A DNA stretch of 36,776 bases from Candidatus Chloroploca sp. Khr17 (GTDB lineage Bacteria; Chloroflexota; Chloroflexia; Chloroflexales; Chloroflexaceae). The stretch is from the NCBI RefSeq assembly GCF_004138165.1, contig NZ_RYFF01000050.1, forward strand, positions 1-36,776, in the 5' to 3' direction. Numbering within the stretch: the first letter of the stretch is position 1; the number at the start of each line of letters is the position of its first letter. Shown in pieces: positions 1 to 7,990 of this stretch. The notes under the pieces were generated by a model. It had not been told where the DNA came from. It searched no databases and saw only the letters and a list, made by a program, of their open reading frames with translations. The translations under genes and the position numbers were made by a program.

Positions 1-16
1 AGGCCGAAATAACGAA

Positions 17-36
17 GCGCCCTGGTGACGGGGCGC
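17..36 (-). terminator. Weak hairpin downstream of the SGNH hydrolase gene
   Basis: GCGCCC (17-22) pairs with GGGCGC (31-36) around an 8-nt loop. Read on the minus strand it lies 56 nt past the hydrolase stop and is followed by TTCGTTATTT, which is only moderately T-rich. It could end the long minus-strand sugar locus, but it is short and the T tract is imperfect. Confidence 0.3.
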
Positions 37-91
37 GTCCTGATGCCACTGCGTAGTCCCTAATGTGTATCGGTCTCCCCACATTTCTCAC

Positions 92-655
92 TCACCCCCC
101 GATCAACCGCACCAGCGCCTCGTTGAGCATCGCGTAGCCTGCGGCGCTCAGGTGCAGTTCGTCGTCGGCATAGCGGCTGTAGACAAAGCCGTCTGGCCCG
201 CAGAGCACGGCGGCGCTGTCGAGCAGGTGTACGCCGTCGGTCACCAGGGCCGGTAGCCGCGCATTCACGGCCAGAATCGCGGCCTGAACCTGCGAACTGG
301 CCCATGGCCCGCGGGCCAGCGGAAAGATCGTGGTGAGAACGACCTGCGCGGCGAGCTGGCGCGCCTCGGTGACAACCGTTGCGATCGCGGTAAACACAGC
401 GTCTTGCGTTGCGGTGCCCGGCGACCAGCCGGCGAGATCGTTGACGCCAAGCTGGAGCACGATCACATCGGGGTGCAATGGCTCGACCATGCGAGTAAAA
501 TGGCGTGCCAGATAGGCAGCACTGCCACCCGGCACCCCAGCGTTGACAAAACGCAAACCAGCGAGCTTCGGCGTCAGCCACCAGTCCGCCCGCGAGTCGC
601 CAAAGAAGACCACACGGCGTACAGGTGAGGGTTGTGGAGGTGATGATGGTTGCAT
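92..655 (-). CDS. SGNH/GDSL-family hydrolase (probable esterase)
   Basis: 187-residue protein with the SGNH landmarks: GDS at residues 19-21 (nucleophile Ser21), the block II Gly in NAGVPGG near 39-44, GVND at 70-73 (block III), and DELH with Asp165 and His168 as the remaining triad members. The family hydrolyses ester bonds, often O-acetyl groups on sugars. There is no signal peptide or membrane segment, so it should be cytoplasmic. It is the last gene of the minus-strand sugar locus and is separated from the PIG-L gene by a tandem repeat (671-790), so it may be transcribed on its own. No clear Shine-Dalgarno lies before the ATG. A role in removing acyl esters from an imported sugar is inference from the neighbourhood. 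Confidence 0.85.
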   Translation of the reverse strand: MQPSSPPQPSPVRRVVFFGDSRADWWLTPKLAGLRFVNAGVPGGSAAYLARHFTRMVEPLHPDVIVLQLGVNDLAGWSPGTATQDAVFTAIATVVTEARQLAAQVVLTTIFPLARGPWASSQVQAAILAVNARLPALVTDGVHLLDSAAVLCGPDGFVYSRYADDELHLSAAGYAMLNEALVRLIGG

Positions 656-670
656 AGAGTTAAACCAAGA

Positions 671-790
671 TCTTTGCGCCTTCGCGCCTTTGCGTCAAAC
701 ACCTTGCGCCTTCGCGCCTCTGCGTCAAACACCTTGCGCCTTCACGCCTCTGCGTCAAACACCTTGCGCCTTCGCGCCTTTGCGTCAAAA
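671..790. repeat. Four head-to-tail copies of a 30-bp repeat
   Basis: Four consecutive 30-bp units begin at 671, 701, 731 and 761. Each contains TTGCGCCTTCGCGCC followed by TGCGTCAAA. The two middle units differ from each other by a single G/A change (at 744). The unit is an expanded form of a short element found elsewhere in the window (4308-4335, 25271-25290, 33221-33297, 34791-34866). There are no unique spacers, so it is not a CRISPR array. It fills the gap between the PIG-L and SGNH genes. Confidence 0.9.
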
Positions 791-818
791 AAGCCGTCGT
801 GTGCGAAAAAGAGCGGGC

Positions 819-1631
819 CTATACCCAGATCCGCTCGGCGGGCAGCGCCCCCCCTACCTGATGCGCATACGCAGCGATCGCAGCGGTCAGCGCCGCACTC
901 GCGTCGGTTACGGCATCCACCGTGAGCCCGAGTTGGCTCTGGGCCAATTCAACCATCTGGCTCGTGTAGGCCGCAATCGCGGCCAGTTTGGTGTCGAGCG
1001 TTGCGTCGATCACAATGATTTGCTTATTCAATGGTAGGTCAACTTTTGCAAGTCGCTCGGCGAGTGCGCCGAGACGTATCGCATACGGGATATCCTCATA
1101 GTAGATGAGGTTCGTCCCTAACACAGTACGCGCCGCAGCATGCGTCAACAGGTGATCGACATGTGCCCCGATACCCAGTGGGGCATAAAAGGCTGCCTCG
1201 GGCAAACGCTCGCGGAGGGCGATCAGCAGCGGCGTGATCTCACTGTACAAAGGGTCATCGGCCGCAGGCTGATGAAAAAGCGTGGCCCGACTGGTGTAGG
1301 TCGTCGGGTGACGATAGATGGCATCGAGACAACCAGCCCACAGGCCATCGGCCCCAAGCAGCGCCATGGCTGCCTCGTCCTCACGCAGCCGGGTCGCCAC
1401 AACCGCGGCAGGGCCAAGCCCCCAGGCGGTATGAAAGGCCTGCGCGAGTTCACTGAAGGGGCCTTCCGGCGACGGGGTTGCGGTGCAGAGCGTCACGACC
1501 AGCACGCGCTGCCCCGCATGTTGTTGCGCAGCGATCACCCCGCCGCACGACAACGCCGCGTCATCGAGGTGCGGCGAGAGGTAGACATGGTCATAGGTAT
1601 GGCTCAATTCGTTCAGGGAATGGAAGATCAT
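819..1631 (-). CDS. PIG-L family N-deacetylase
   Basis: 270-residue protein of the PIG-L/LmbE zinc deacetylase family. The metal-binding motif PHLDD is at residues 20-24, followed by AALSCGG, and the second metal motif HVDH is at 157-160. RLREDE at 81-86 matches the conserved R-x-x-E region. The family removes acetyl groups from N-acetylglucosamine moieties of lipids, thiol precursors or chitooligosaccharides. No signal peptide is present. The start has GAGG upstream, and only 15 nt separate it from the stop of the SIS-domain gene, so the two are probably co-transcribed. Adjacent SIS and hexosaminidase genes favour free GlcNAc or a short GlcNAc oligosaccharide as substrate, in the manner of archaeal diacetylchitobiose deacetylase. 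Bacillithiol or mycothiol-type deacetylation is a less likely alternative. Confidence 0.88.
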   Translation of the reverse strand: MIFHSLNELSHTYDHVYLSPHLDDAALSCGGVIAAQQHAGQRVLVVTLCTATPSPEGPFSELAQAFHTAWGLGPAAVVATRLREDEAAMALLGADGLWAGCLDAIYRHPTTYTSRATLFHQPAADDPLYSEITPLLIALRERLPEAAFYAPLGIGAHVDHLLTHAAARTVLGTNLIYYEDIPYAIRLGALAERLAKVDLPLNKQIIVIDATLDTKLAAIAAYTSQMVELAQSQLGLTVDAVTDASAALTAAIAAYAHQVGGALPAERIWV

Positions 1632-1646
1632 GTCGTTTTCCTCGCC

Positions 1647-2684
1647 TCAGTGCGTCAACGTAACTTTGTTCAGGCCACGCGGTGCAGCCGGATCGAGCCC
1701 GCGGGCGATCGTAAGATGGTGGCAAAAGAGTTGGGCAGGGATGATACTGACGAGCGGCATCAGCCACGGTGCCACGCCTGCGGGCAGCCGCAACCCGACC
1801 GTTGCTTCTTTCAGCGTCGCTGGATCATCCGAAAGCACCAGCAACTGCGCCCCCTGGTTCGCACGCATCCGTATGAGCAGATCTCGCACCGGGGCAAGCC
1901 CAGGATCGGTTGGGGCGACCGCGAGGATGGCAAAGCCTGGCTCAACCAGCGCAATTGGCCCGTGTTGAAACTCGGCGGTTGAGTAACGCTCGGCGATGAC
2001 ATAGGCCAGTTCCTTGAGTTTGAGTGACCATTCGAGGGCAGTCGCAAAGTGAAAGCCGCGCCCTAGCACAACACATTCACGCATCGCCCGAAAATGCTCG
2101 GCTGCCGCCACAATCTCAGGGTCAAGCCGCAGCGCCTCGGCAGCGGCGGCCGGTACCCGCTCGAGCGCTACCCACATCGCGGGGTCGTCGGCGAGCGCGG
2201 CGGCGAGCAGCGCAAAGAGCATCAATTCGCCGGTGTAGGTCTTGGTGGCGGCCACCGCTCGCTCGGGGCCAGCCTGGATCGCCAGGCTCAATTCGGCAGC
2301 CTCGGCTAGTGGCGACTGTGGATCGTTCGTGATCGCCAACGTCAGTGCGCCCTGCCTTCGGCCTTCAGCCAGGACGGCGACAATGTCAGGTGACTGCCCC
2401 GACTGCGAGACGCCGACAACGAGCGCGTTGGCGAGTTGCGGCGGGCGTTCGTAGATAGTAAAGAGCGAGGGCGCGCCTAGGGCAACCGGGAGACCATTGA
2501 AAGCCCCTAAAACGTACTGCCCATAGATACCAGCATGTTCCGAGGTACCACGGGCCACGAGATACACATATTGTACCCGACGCGCACGGATCGCGGCGGC
2601 GACCGCTGCGACCTGCGTGCGGGCATGATCAAGCAGACCCTGCAGCACGGCAGGTTGTTCACGAATTTCTTCGAGGAGGGTCAT
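1647..2684 (-). CDS. SIS-domain aminosugar isomerase/deaminase (GlmS-isomerase-like, no glutaminase domain)
   Basis: 345 residues made of two SIS domains like the isomerase half of GlmS, without the N-terminal glutaminase domain. Visible signatures are ARGTSEHA (44-51), SQSGQSPD (93-100), TKTYT (147-151), GRGFHFATALEWSLKLKE (208-225), FQHGP (239-243) and the C-terminal GLDPAAPRGLNKVTLT (329-344). Stand-alone proteins of this type act as glucosamine-6-phosphate deaminases (archaeal GlmD, bacterial NagB-II) or related ketose/aldose isomerases such as AgaS. Deamination of GlcN-6-P to fructose-6-P fits the context best. The gene starts 18 nt after the NagZ stop and is followed 15 nt later by the PIG-L gene, so the three form a tight unit. 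The ribosome-binding site is weak. The exact substrate cannot be read from the sequence. Confidence 0.87.
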   Translation of the reverse strand: MTLLEEIREQPAVLQGLLDHARTQVAAVAAAIRARRVQYVYLVARGTSEHAGIYGQYVLGAFNGLPVALGAPSLFTIYERPPQLANALVVGVSQSGQSPDIVAVLAEGRRQGALTLAITNDPQSPLAEAAELSLAIQAGPERAVAATKTYTGELMLFALLAAALADDPAMWVALERVPAAAAEALRLDPEIVAAAEHFRAMRECVVLGRGFHFATALEWSLKLKELAYVIAERYSTAEFQHGPIALVEPGFAILAVAPTDPGLAPVRDLLIRMRANQGAQLLVLSDDPATLKEATVGLRLPAGVAPWLMPLVSIIPAQLFCHHLTIARGLDPAAPRGLNKVTLTH

Positions 2685-2702
2685 AGTTTGGTTTCTTTCA
2701 CG

Positions 2703-4265
2703 TTAGACACTCACCGGCACGGGCAGACAGCCTGGTGCATCCGCCCGCCCAAAGAGGGTGTCGGCAAGCGCGGTAAGCGCTGATGGTGCGATGCTGTAGG
2801 TGCAGAGACAAGTAGGTGCCGACAGGTAGGTCATCGTATCGTAGGGTAGCCGCAGTGCTGCCGCAATCACAGGCACCCCTTGCTGCACCAGCGCCTCGAC
2901 CAGCGCCGCCTGGCCGCGGCGCGTGGTGGCGTTGATTGTTCCGATGATCACGAGATCATAGTTGGCCAGTTCCACGCCGAGCGCAGCCACCTCATCCGCC
3001 GCCGGGTCTGCCGCGATGACCAGTTCATCGGTGCGCGCATGGTAACGACGGACAGCCTCGCCCAGGGCGCAGTGTTCGTAGCTCGAGGTATCGGCAGGTG
3101 TCAGGTCAGCCAGTTCAGGCGTAACCACAACGAGGCGGGCCTCGGCAGGCAAACGCAAGGGCAGACGACCAACCCGATCACGCACCAGCGTGATCGCCCG
3201 CACCGCGACCTCAGCCGCGAGCGCCTGATGCTCGGCACATCCGACAACGCTCAGATCTGGCTGCACCTGGGTCGCCAGCCAATGCTTGAGTGCCGCCACC
3301 CGCCCGACGGCAGCCTCCAGATTCGCCGGGGCGAGATGGCCGGCTTGCGCTGCAGCGCACAGGGTTGCATACGCCTGCTCAGGATCGTTCGGTTCCGCTA
3401 GCAGCAACAGATCGACGCCAGCCGCTGCCGCCTGTACCAGACGGTCGTTCCACGCGGCTTCCGTGCCAAAACCCGCCATGTTCAAGGCATCACTGACCAC
3501 GACCCCGCGAAAACCCAGCGTACCGCGTAACAGATCTTCCAGCACCCCCGGGGCCAGCGTCGCCGGCAAATCAACCCGCCCGGTCAGCGCTGGCACCGCC
3601 AGATGCGCCGCCATCACCAGCCGTGCGCCAGCCGCAATCGTCGCCGCAAAGGGGGCTAGTTCATGTTGCTGCAGCCGCGTCATGTCGTGCGGCAGCACGC
3701 CCAGCGCATGGTGCGTATCGGCGACGGTATCGCCGTGCCCAGGGAAATGCTTGGCTGTCGCGGCGATACCACTCGCTTGCAACCCCTCGACCAGCGCTGC
3801 GGCAAGTCGCCCGACCAACGCAGGATCAGCGCCAAACGAGCGCACCCCGATCACCGGATTGGCCGGGTGGCTCTGCACATCAACGACTGGCGCAAAATTG
3901 ACGTTGACCCCAAGCGCCGCCAGTTCGCGGCCAAGCGCCGCCCCGACCCGCCGGGCCAGTTCTGCATCACCGGTCGCACCCAGCGCCATGTTGCCCGGAA
4001 ACGCCGTTGCCCCCGCCACCGCCTGCAACTGTCCACCCTCTTGATCGGCACAGATCAGCAGCGGCAGTTGCCCCGCCGCCCACGCTGCTCCCTGTAGTGC
4101 CCCGGTGAGCGCTCGCACCTGCGGCGGTGTTCTCAGGTTGAGTTTGCGAAAGAGCGTCACGCCTCCAATCGGGCGCTGCCGCACCAACTCCAGCAACGCT
4201 TCCGGAGCCTCATACCCCTCAAACCAGAGCAAGAGCCGCTGGCTGATCTGATCTTCACGTTCCAT
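2703..4265 (-). CDS. nagZ: GH3 beta-N-acetylhexosaminidase (NagZ-like)
   Basis: About 520 residues. In numbering from the upstream GTG at 4277, the GH3 catalytic barrel shows ADQEGG (77-82), NVNFAPVVDV (125-134), the NagZ-specific loop KHFPGHGDT (176-184) with Asp187-Thr-His189 acting as the acid/base dyad, and the nucleophile motif VVVSDALNMAGF with Asp263. A further region of about 170 residues forms a GH3 C-terminal domain, so it is longer than the roughly 340-residue single-domain E. coli NagZ. It removes terminal beta-linked GlcNAc. No signal peptide is seen, pointing to a cytoplasmic enzyme. The ATG at 4265 is preferred over the GTG at 4277 because GGAAG lies at proper spacing only for the ATG. 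It heads the NagZ-SIS-PIG-L cluster. It may serve peptidoglycan recycling or glycan catabolism. Confidence 0.9.
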   Translation of the reverse strand: MEREDQISQRLLLWFEGYEAPEALLELVRQRPIGGVTLFRKLNLRTPPQVRALTGALQGAAWAAGQLPLLICADQEGGQLQAVAGATAFPGNMALGATGDAELARRVGAALGRELAALGVNVNFAPVVDVQSHPANPVIGVRSFGADPALVGRLAAALVEGLQASGIAATAKHFPGHGDTVADTHHALGVLPHDMTRLQQHELAPFAATIAAGARLVMAAHLAVPALTGRVDLPATLAPGVLEDLLRGTLGFRGVVVSDALNMAGFGTEAAWNDRLVQAAAAGVDLLLLAEPNDPEQAYATLCAAAQAGHLAPANLEAAVGRVAALKHWLATQVQPDLSVVGCAEHQALAAEVAVRAITLVRDRVGRLPLRLPAEARLVVVTPELADLTPADTSSYEHCALGEAVRRYHARTDELVIAADPAADEVAALGVELANYDLVIIGTINATTRRGQAALVEALVQQGVPVIAAALRLPYDTMTYLSAPTCLCTYSIAPSALTALADTLFGRADAPGCLPVPVSV

Positions 4266-4307
4266 CGCTTCTTCCACTTCCCCTTGAAGGTGTCACACGG
4301 TCATAAC

Positions 4308-4335
4308 GTTGCGCCTTTGCGCCTTTGCGTCAAAA
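4308..4335. repeat. Dispersed GCGCCTTTGCGTC element overlapping a stop codon
   Basis: GCGCCTTTGCGCCTTTGCGT followed by CAAAA is a single copy of the family also seen at 671-790, 25271-25290, 33221-33297 and 34791-34866. Its TTTTGACGC end on the minus strand supplies the TGA stop (4330-4332) of the GH38 gene, so the element has landed exactly at the end of that gene. It lies between the GH38 and NagZ genes. Confidence 0.8.
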
Positions 4336-7089
4336 CAACCGCCTACCCAAGGGGCCATGATCTTGCCCCACTAACCGCAAGCTCACAATCTGCTTGGCTC
4401 CCATCACCACTTCAAACACACCCTCGCGCACCGGCATCGGTGCCTCAAGCGGGTCGCCCGCCAGATTCACCCGCTGGGCCTGGCGGATCGCCGGGGGCAC
4501 ATGCAACGTCGCCGTGATCTCAGCCTCTTCAGGATTAAAAATCCGCACCTCCAACCCCAACGCCGTCTGTGCGAGACTACTCAAGAGGGCCCCCCCACTG
4601 AGGCGCAACAGGCTCGCACTCGGCGGCAGGGGCGACGGCGGTTGCGTAACGAGCCTATCGCCAGCCACGCACTGACTCGTGCGCAAGCCAGATGCCAACT
4701 GCTGCGCCAATGCGCCCAGGGCGGCCCGGTCAGGGGCTTCACTCAGTGGCACCAGCCAGTAACGTACCGAGAGTTGCTCACCGAGCAATTGACCATCCGG
4801 CTCACCATCGGTCAACACGGTGCGCCCGGTACTGCGATAGAGCGTCAGGGCGAGCGGGCGGTCAGGCCGATCGAGCACTGCCGTTTCCAGTTGCCCCGGC
4901 GCAACGACGGCCAAGCCACGCCCTCCTGCATAGATCGCGCTCCAATTCAGTTGGGGGCGACCTTCAACTTCCAACTCACGGTAGGTATGCGCGTCGGCAC
5001 GCAACGCCACTGGCCGTTCGAGCACATCAAATGCGCCATCAGCAAGATAGGTTGTGGCGTCTATACCACTCGGCAACAGGACGCGCAGCCGATGGTCAGA
5101 CGCCGTGTTACGCACCGTCGTCGTGACTTCCACCCGCGCACAGCCGGGGCGCAGACTCAGCAGCGTATCAAGCTCCAGCGTTGCCAGCGTCTCGGCGCGC
5201 ATTCCGCGTGCGAAAGCAAAATGCTCGGGCACACGTAGCGCCGTCCGCAAACGGAAGGTCGTCACATACGGGCCGTTCTGCACCAGGGCCACGCTCGTCG
5301 CGGCGCCACACGAGCTATGCGCCGCATCGGCCACGGCCAGGCCGTGGAACCAGCCATCGCCAATGTCGGCGCAATCTTCAAAGCGCAACAGGTGTTCGTA
5401 GATAGCTCCATTCCGTCGATCATGCAGGCGCAACGTACCATCAAGCGCAATGGCAACCTCGATCAACTCGTTCGCCATCGCACGATCGCTGGTCGCCAGA
5501 CCGCGCCCGGGATGGCGCGTTGGCTGCGCGATCGGGCGCGGACTCTGGTGGGGCAGCAGCGGGTCGAGTTCACCCGGGCGCACGGTGAGACTCACGTAGC
5601 CAAGGGCCGGCAGCGCCAGCGGCAGGCTCACGCGCACCTCATTCACCTGAACCCCCTGCGGGAACTTGTGCGGATCGAGGCGCGTTCGCGTCACCCCGAG
5701 GCGCTGGCTCAGGCGCTGGTACGGTACCTCGTTGCCCGCCGGATCGTAGATGCGAAAGGCCGGCAGATCCTCAAAGCCAAAGAACTCGGTGAAAGCCGGC
5801 CAGGTATGCGGAAGATCCAGGGTAAGCTCAACCGTCTCGTTCAGCGGCTGAACCAGCGGGTTAAAGACCACCACCCGCACTTCGTCGGAGGCCACCTCGC
5901 CCTCAATCGCCAGCGCGAGCGCCCTGGTCGCCTCGGTAGCAAGCAGATCGGCAATCTGCCGACACTGGCTAAAGCGGTAGAGCATATCGCGATGCACCAG
6001 ATCAATGCTACAGCCGCCAAGCGAGTCGTGCGGATGGTTCTGGAGCAGCCAGCGCCAGGCAATTTCGAGCAACTGGTGCGGATAGGGCCGCCCGAGGGCG
6101 TGCGCCGCCCAGACGCTGAACGGCTCGGCCCAACGGGTCAGCAGCGTCTCGCAGGCCGCATTTTCCTGCTTGAGCGGCACGCGACTCGCGAGCACGCCCG
6201 GAATGAGCCAGGCCTCGTTCTCGGCCCGCGGTGGCAAACCCGGCTCGCGCAGTTCACCAGTGATCGTCGCGGTGATCGCCGCAGGATCAGCCAGCAGGTC
6301 GTCAAGATAGGCATCGAGGCTCGTATGGCTCAACGCAACGGGCGCACCAGCATCCTGGCTATAAGCCGTCACAGCCTCATAGACCGTCGCATCCCAGGCC
6401 AGATGATCGCCGCCATCAAAGACGAGCAGCGGCGCAACCGTCGTCACCGCGGCCTCGGCGGCAAGGTACGCCTCTAGCCGCGCCCGCGCCTCGGCGGCCT
6501 CCACGCGCCGCCCCGGATCATCGGCAGCGCGCACCTCAAACGCAAAGGCCGAATAGCCGCCGCGCCCAAAGCGATAGGTCGGCAAAATGGTGCCATCAGA
6601 TCCTCGCCAGTGAAAATGCCGCCCCGCCGCGAAATTGACCCCGCGCCAGAGAAAAACCCCGCGCAACCCAAAGCCAGCAAAGATCTGCGGCAACTGACTA
6701 ATATGGCCAAACTGATCACAAACCCAGCCTGCCGACGAGGGCACCGCCCCAAAACGACGCGCCACCGCGCACCCATAGCGCAGGTTACGCACCAGCGCCT
6801 CACCAGACACCAGAAACTCATCAGGCACGGTATACCATGGTCCAATGATGAGCATGCCAGCGCGGGCCAGCGCCTCAACCTCGGCGCGGCGCTCGGGGCG
6901 CACCTCGAGATAATCCTCGAGCATGATCGCCTGGCCGTCAGTCGTAAACGGCCCATGCAACTGGCCTGTTGCCAACGCCTCAAGCACCTCATCGAGCAAC
7001 GCCACCAGCGCCGAGCGAAAATGCTGCATCGGGCGATACCACTCACGATCCCAGTGGCTCGAAAGAATATAATGCGCACGTCGTTGCAT
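4330..7089 (-). CDS. GH38 alpha-mannosidase-family glycoside hydrolase
   Basis: 919 residues from the ATG at 7089, which has GAGG upstream and starts 17 nt after the permease stop. The frame is open further upstream, but that part only overlaps the permease gene. The zinc site is HWD at 12-14 plus NHPHDS at 351-356. The nucleophile is Asp125 in CDQFGHISQLPQI. DGQAIMLEDYLEVRPE (51-66) and LIIGPWYTVPDEFLVSGEAL match bacterial GH38 enzymes of the MngB (mannosylglycerate hydrolase) kind. The remainder is the long all-beta GH38 C-terminal region. No signal peptide, so it acts inside the cell on an imported alpha-mannoside or related sugar. It sits directly downstream of the importer genes. The substrate is unproven: mannosylglycerate, mannosyl oligosaccharides or another alpha-glycoside remain possible. 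The TGA stop falls inside a dispersed repeat. Confidence 0.92.
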   Translation of the reverse strand: MQRRAHYILSSHWDREWYRPMQHFRSALVALLDEVLEALATGQLHGPFTTDGQAIMLEDYLEVRPERRAEVEALARAGMLIIGPWYTVPDEFLVSGEALVRNLRYGCAVARRFGAVPSSAGWVCDQFGHISQLPQIFAGFGLRGVFLWRGVNFAAGRHFHWRGSDGTILPTYRFGRGGYSAFAFEVRAADDPGRRVEAAEARARLEAYLAAEAAVTTVAPLLVFDGGDHLAWDATVYEAVTAYSQDAGAPVALSHTSLDAYLDDLLADPAAITATITGELREPGLPPRAENEAWLIPGVLASRVPLKQENAACETLLTRWAEPFSVWAAHALGRPYPHQLLEIAWRWLLQNHPHDSLGGCSIDLVHRDMLYRFSQCRQIADLLATEATRALALAIEGEVASDEVRVVVFNPLVQPLNETVELTLDLPHTWPAFTEFFGFEDLPAFRIYDPAGNEVPYQRLSQRLGVTRTRLDPHKFPQGVQVNEVRVSLPLALPALGYVSLTVRPGELDPLLPHQSPRPIAQPTRHPGRGLATSDRAMANELIEVAIALDGTLRLHDRRNGAIYEHLLRFEDCADIGDGWFHGLAVADAAHSSCGAATSVALVQNGPYVTTFRLRTALRVPEHFAFARGMRAETLATLELDTLLSLRPGCARVEVTTTVRNTASDHRLRVLLPSGIDATTYLADGAFDVLERPVALRADAHTYRELEVEGRPQLNWSAIYAGGRGLAVVAPGQLETAVLDRPDRPLALTLYRSTGRTVLTDGEPDGQLLGEQLSVRYWLVPLSEAPDRAALGALAQQLASGLRTSQCVAGDRLVTQPPSPLPPSASLLRLSGGALLSSLAQTALGLEVRIFNPEEAEITATLHVPPAIRQAQRVNLAGDPLEAPMPVREGVFEVVMGAKQIVSLRLVGQDHGPLGRRLF

Positions 7090-7106
7090 ACAACCTCTGC
7101 CCCAGC

Positions 7107-7979
7107 CTACCCCTTCACTGCCCCCGAAAGCCCGGCCACAAAGTAGCGCTGCGCAAAAATAAAGGCGATCAGAATCGGGATGATCACCATCACCGCCCCA
7201 GCCGCGATCAGGCGAAAATCGGCGGTAAACATCCCCCGCAACGCCATCAAACCCACGGGCAACGTATACAGTTCCCGCGTACGCAGCATCAGTGACGGCC
7301 AGAGCAGCGCGTTCCACGACGTGACCGCCGTAAAGACCGCCGCCGTCGCCAGCGAGGGCCGGATCGTCGGCGTCAACACTGACCACCAGATCCGCAACTC
7401 GTTCGCCCCATCGATCCGCGCCGCATCAATCAGATCATTCGGCACCGTCTTGTACGCCTGGCGCAACAGAAAGATATTGAACGCACTGAAGACACTCGGA
7501 AAGATCAGCGCCCAAAGCGTATCGTAGTACTGAAAGACCTGCACCGCCAGCAGATACCCAGGAATAAAGGTCAGTTCAGCCGGCACAATCAGTGTCGCCA
7601 GCAGCAAATAAAAGATCACCTCGCGCCCAGGAAAATTCATCTTGGCGAGCGGATAGGCCGCCAGCGACGAAACCAGCACATTGAGCGTCACGGTCAGCGC
7701 GGCTACAAAGAGGCTATTGAGGAAAAAGCGCCAGATCGGCAATTGATCCCAGACGCGGGCAAAATTTGCCAGTGTTGGCTCACGCGGCAGAAACTGCGGC
7801 GGAAAGCCAAAAACCGCATCACTCGGTCCCTTCAACGCCGTCATCAGTAACCAGAGAAATGGCAACACCGTCACGATGCTCGCCAGCAACAACAAGCCAT
7901 ACCAGAAGAGATGGCGCGTCCACGCGGGACGAACGGAGCGCGTCCGGCCTGTGGACATTGGCTCAGCAACTGTGCTCAT
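7107..7979 (-). CDS. Sugar ABC transporter permease, MalG/UgpE type
   Basis: 290 residues with about six transmembrane segments and the inner-membrane permease EAA loop DAARIDGANELRIWWSVLTP at 185-204, which docks with the ATPase. The N-terminus is MalG-like (LFWYGLLLLASIVTVLPFLW, 24-43), followed by a periplasmic loop and the binding-protein-dependent transport domain. GGAGGA precedes the start, and the gap to the partner permease stop is only 11 nt. Together with the next gene and the solute-binding protein it forms a CUT1-type carbohydrate importer. The ATP-hydrolysing subunit is not encoded in this window, as is common for importers that share an MsmK/UgpC-type ATPase. Confidence 0.93.
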   Translation of the reverse strand: MSTVAEPMSTGRTRSVRPAWTRHLFWYGLLLLASIVTVLPFLWLLMTALKGPSDAVFGFPPQFLPREPTLANFARVWDQLPIWRFFLNSLFVAALTVTLNVLVSSLAAYPLAKMNFPGREVIFYLLLATLIVPAELTFIPGYLLAVQVFQYYDTLWALIFPSVFSAFNIFLLRQAYKTVPNDLIDAARIDGANELRIWWSVLTPTIRPSLATAAVFTAVTSWNALLWPSLMLRTRELYTLPVGLMALRGMFTADFRLIAAGAVMVIIPILIAFIFAQRYFVAGLSGAVKG

Positions 7980-7990
7980 TCCAGATCCTC

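Noticed and set aside
671-790. Possible CRISPR array
   Set aside because: Units are contiguous 30-bp direct repeats without unique spacers, and the same unit occurs singly elsewhere.
1647-2684. Full GlmS (glutamine-fructose-6-phosphate aminotransferase)
   Set aside because: The N-terminal Cys glutaminase domain is absent and no separate copy is adjacent. Only the isomerase half is present.
5317-6477. 386-codon open frame on the plus strand inside the GH38 gene
   Set aside because: Antisense shadow of a well-supported gene. Its composition is Arg/Gln/His-rich with no recognisable domain.
7090-7386. 99-residue N-terminal extension of the GH38 protein
   Set aside because: It lies entirely within the permease gene or its spacer in another frame, and GAGG plus HWDREW near the N-terminus support the ATG at 7089.
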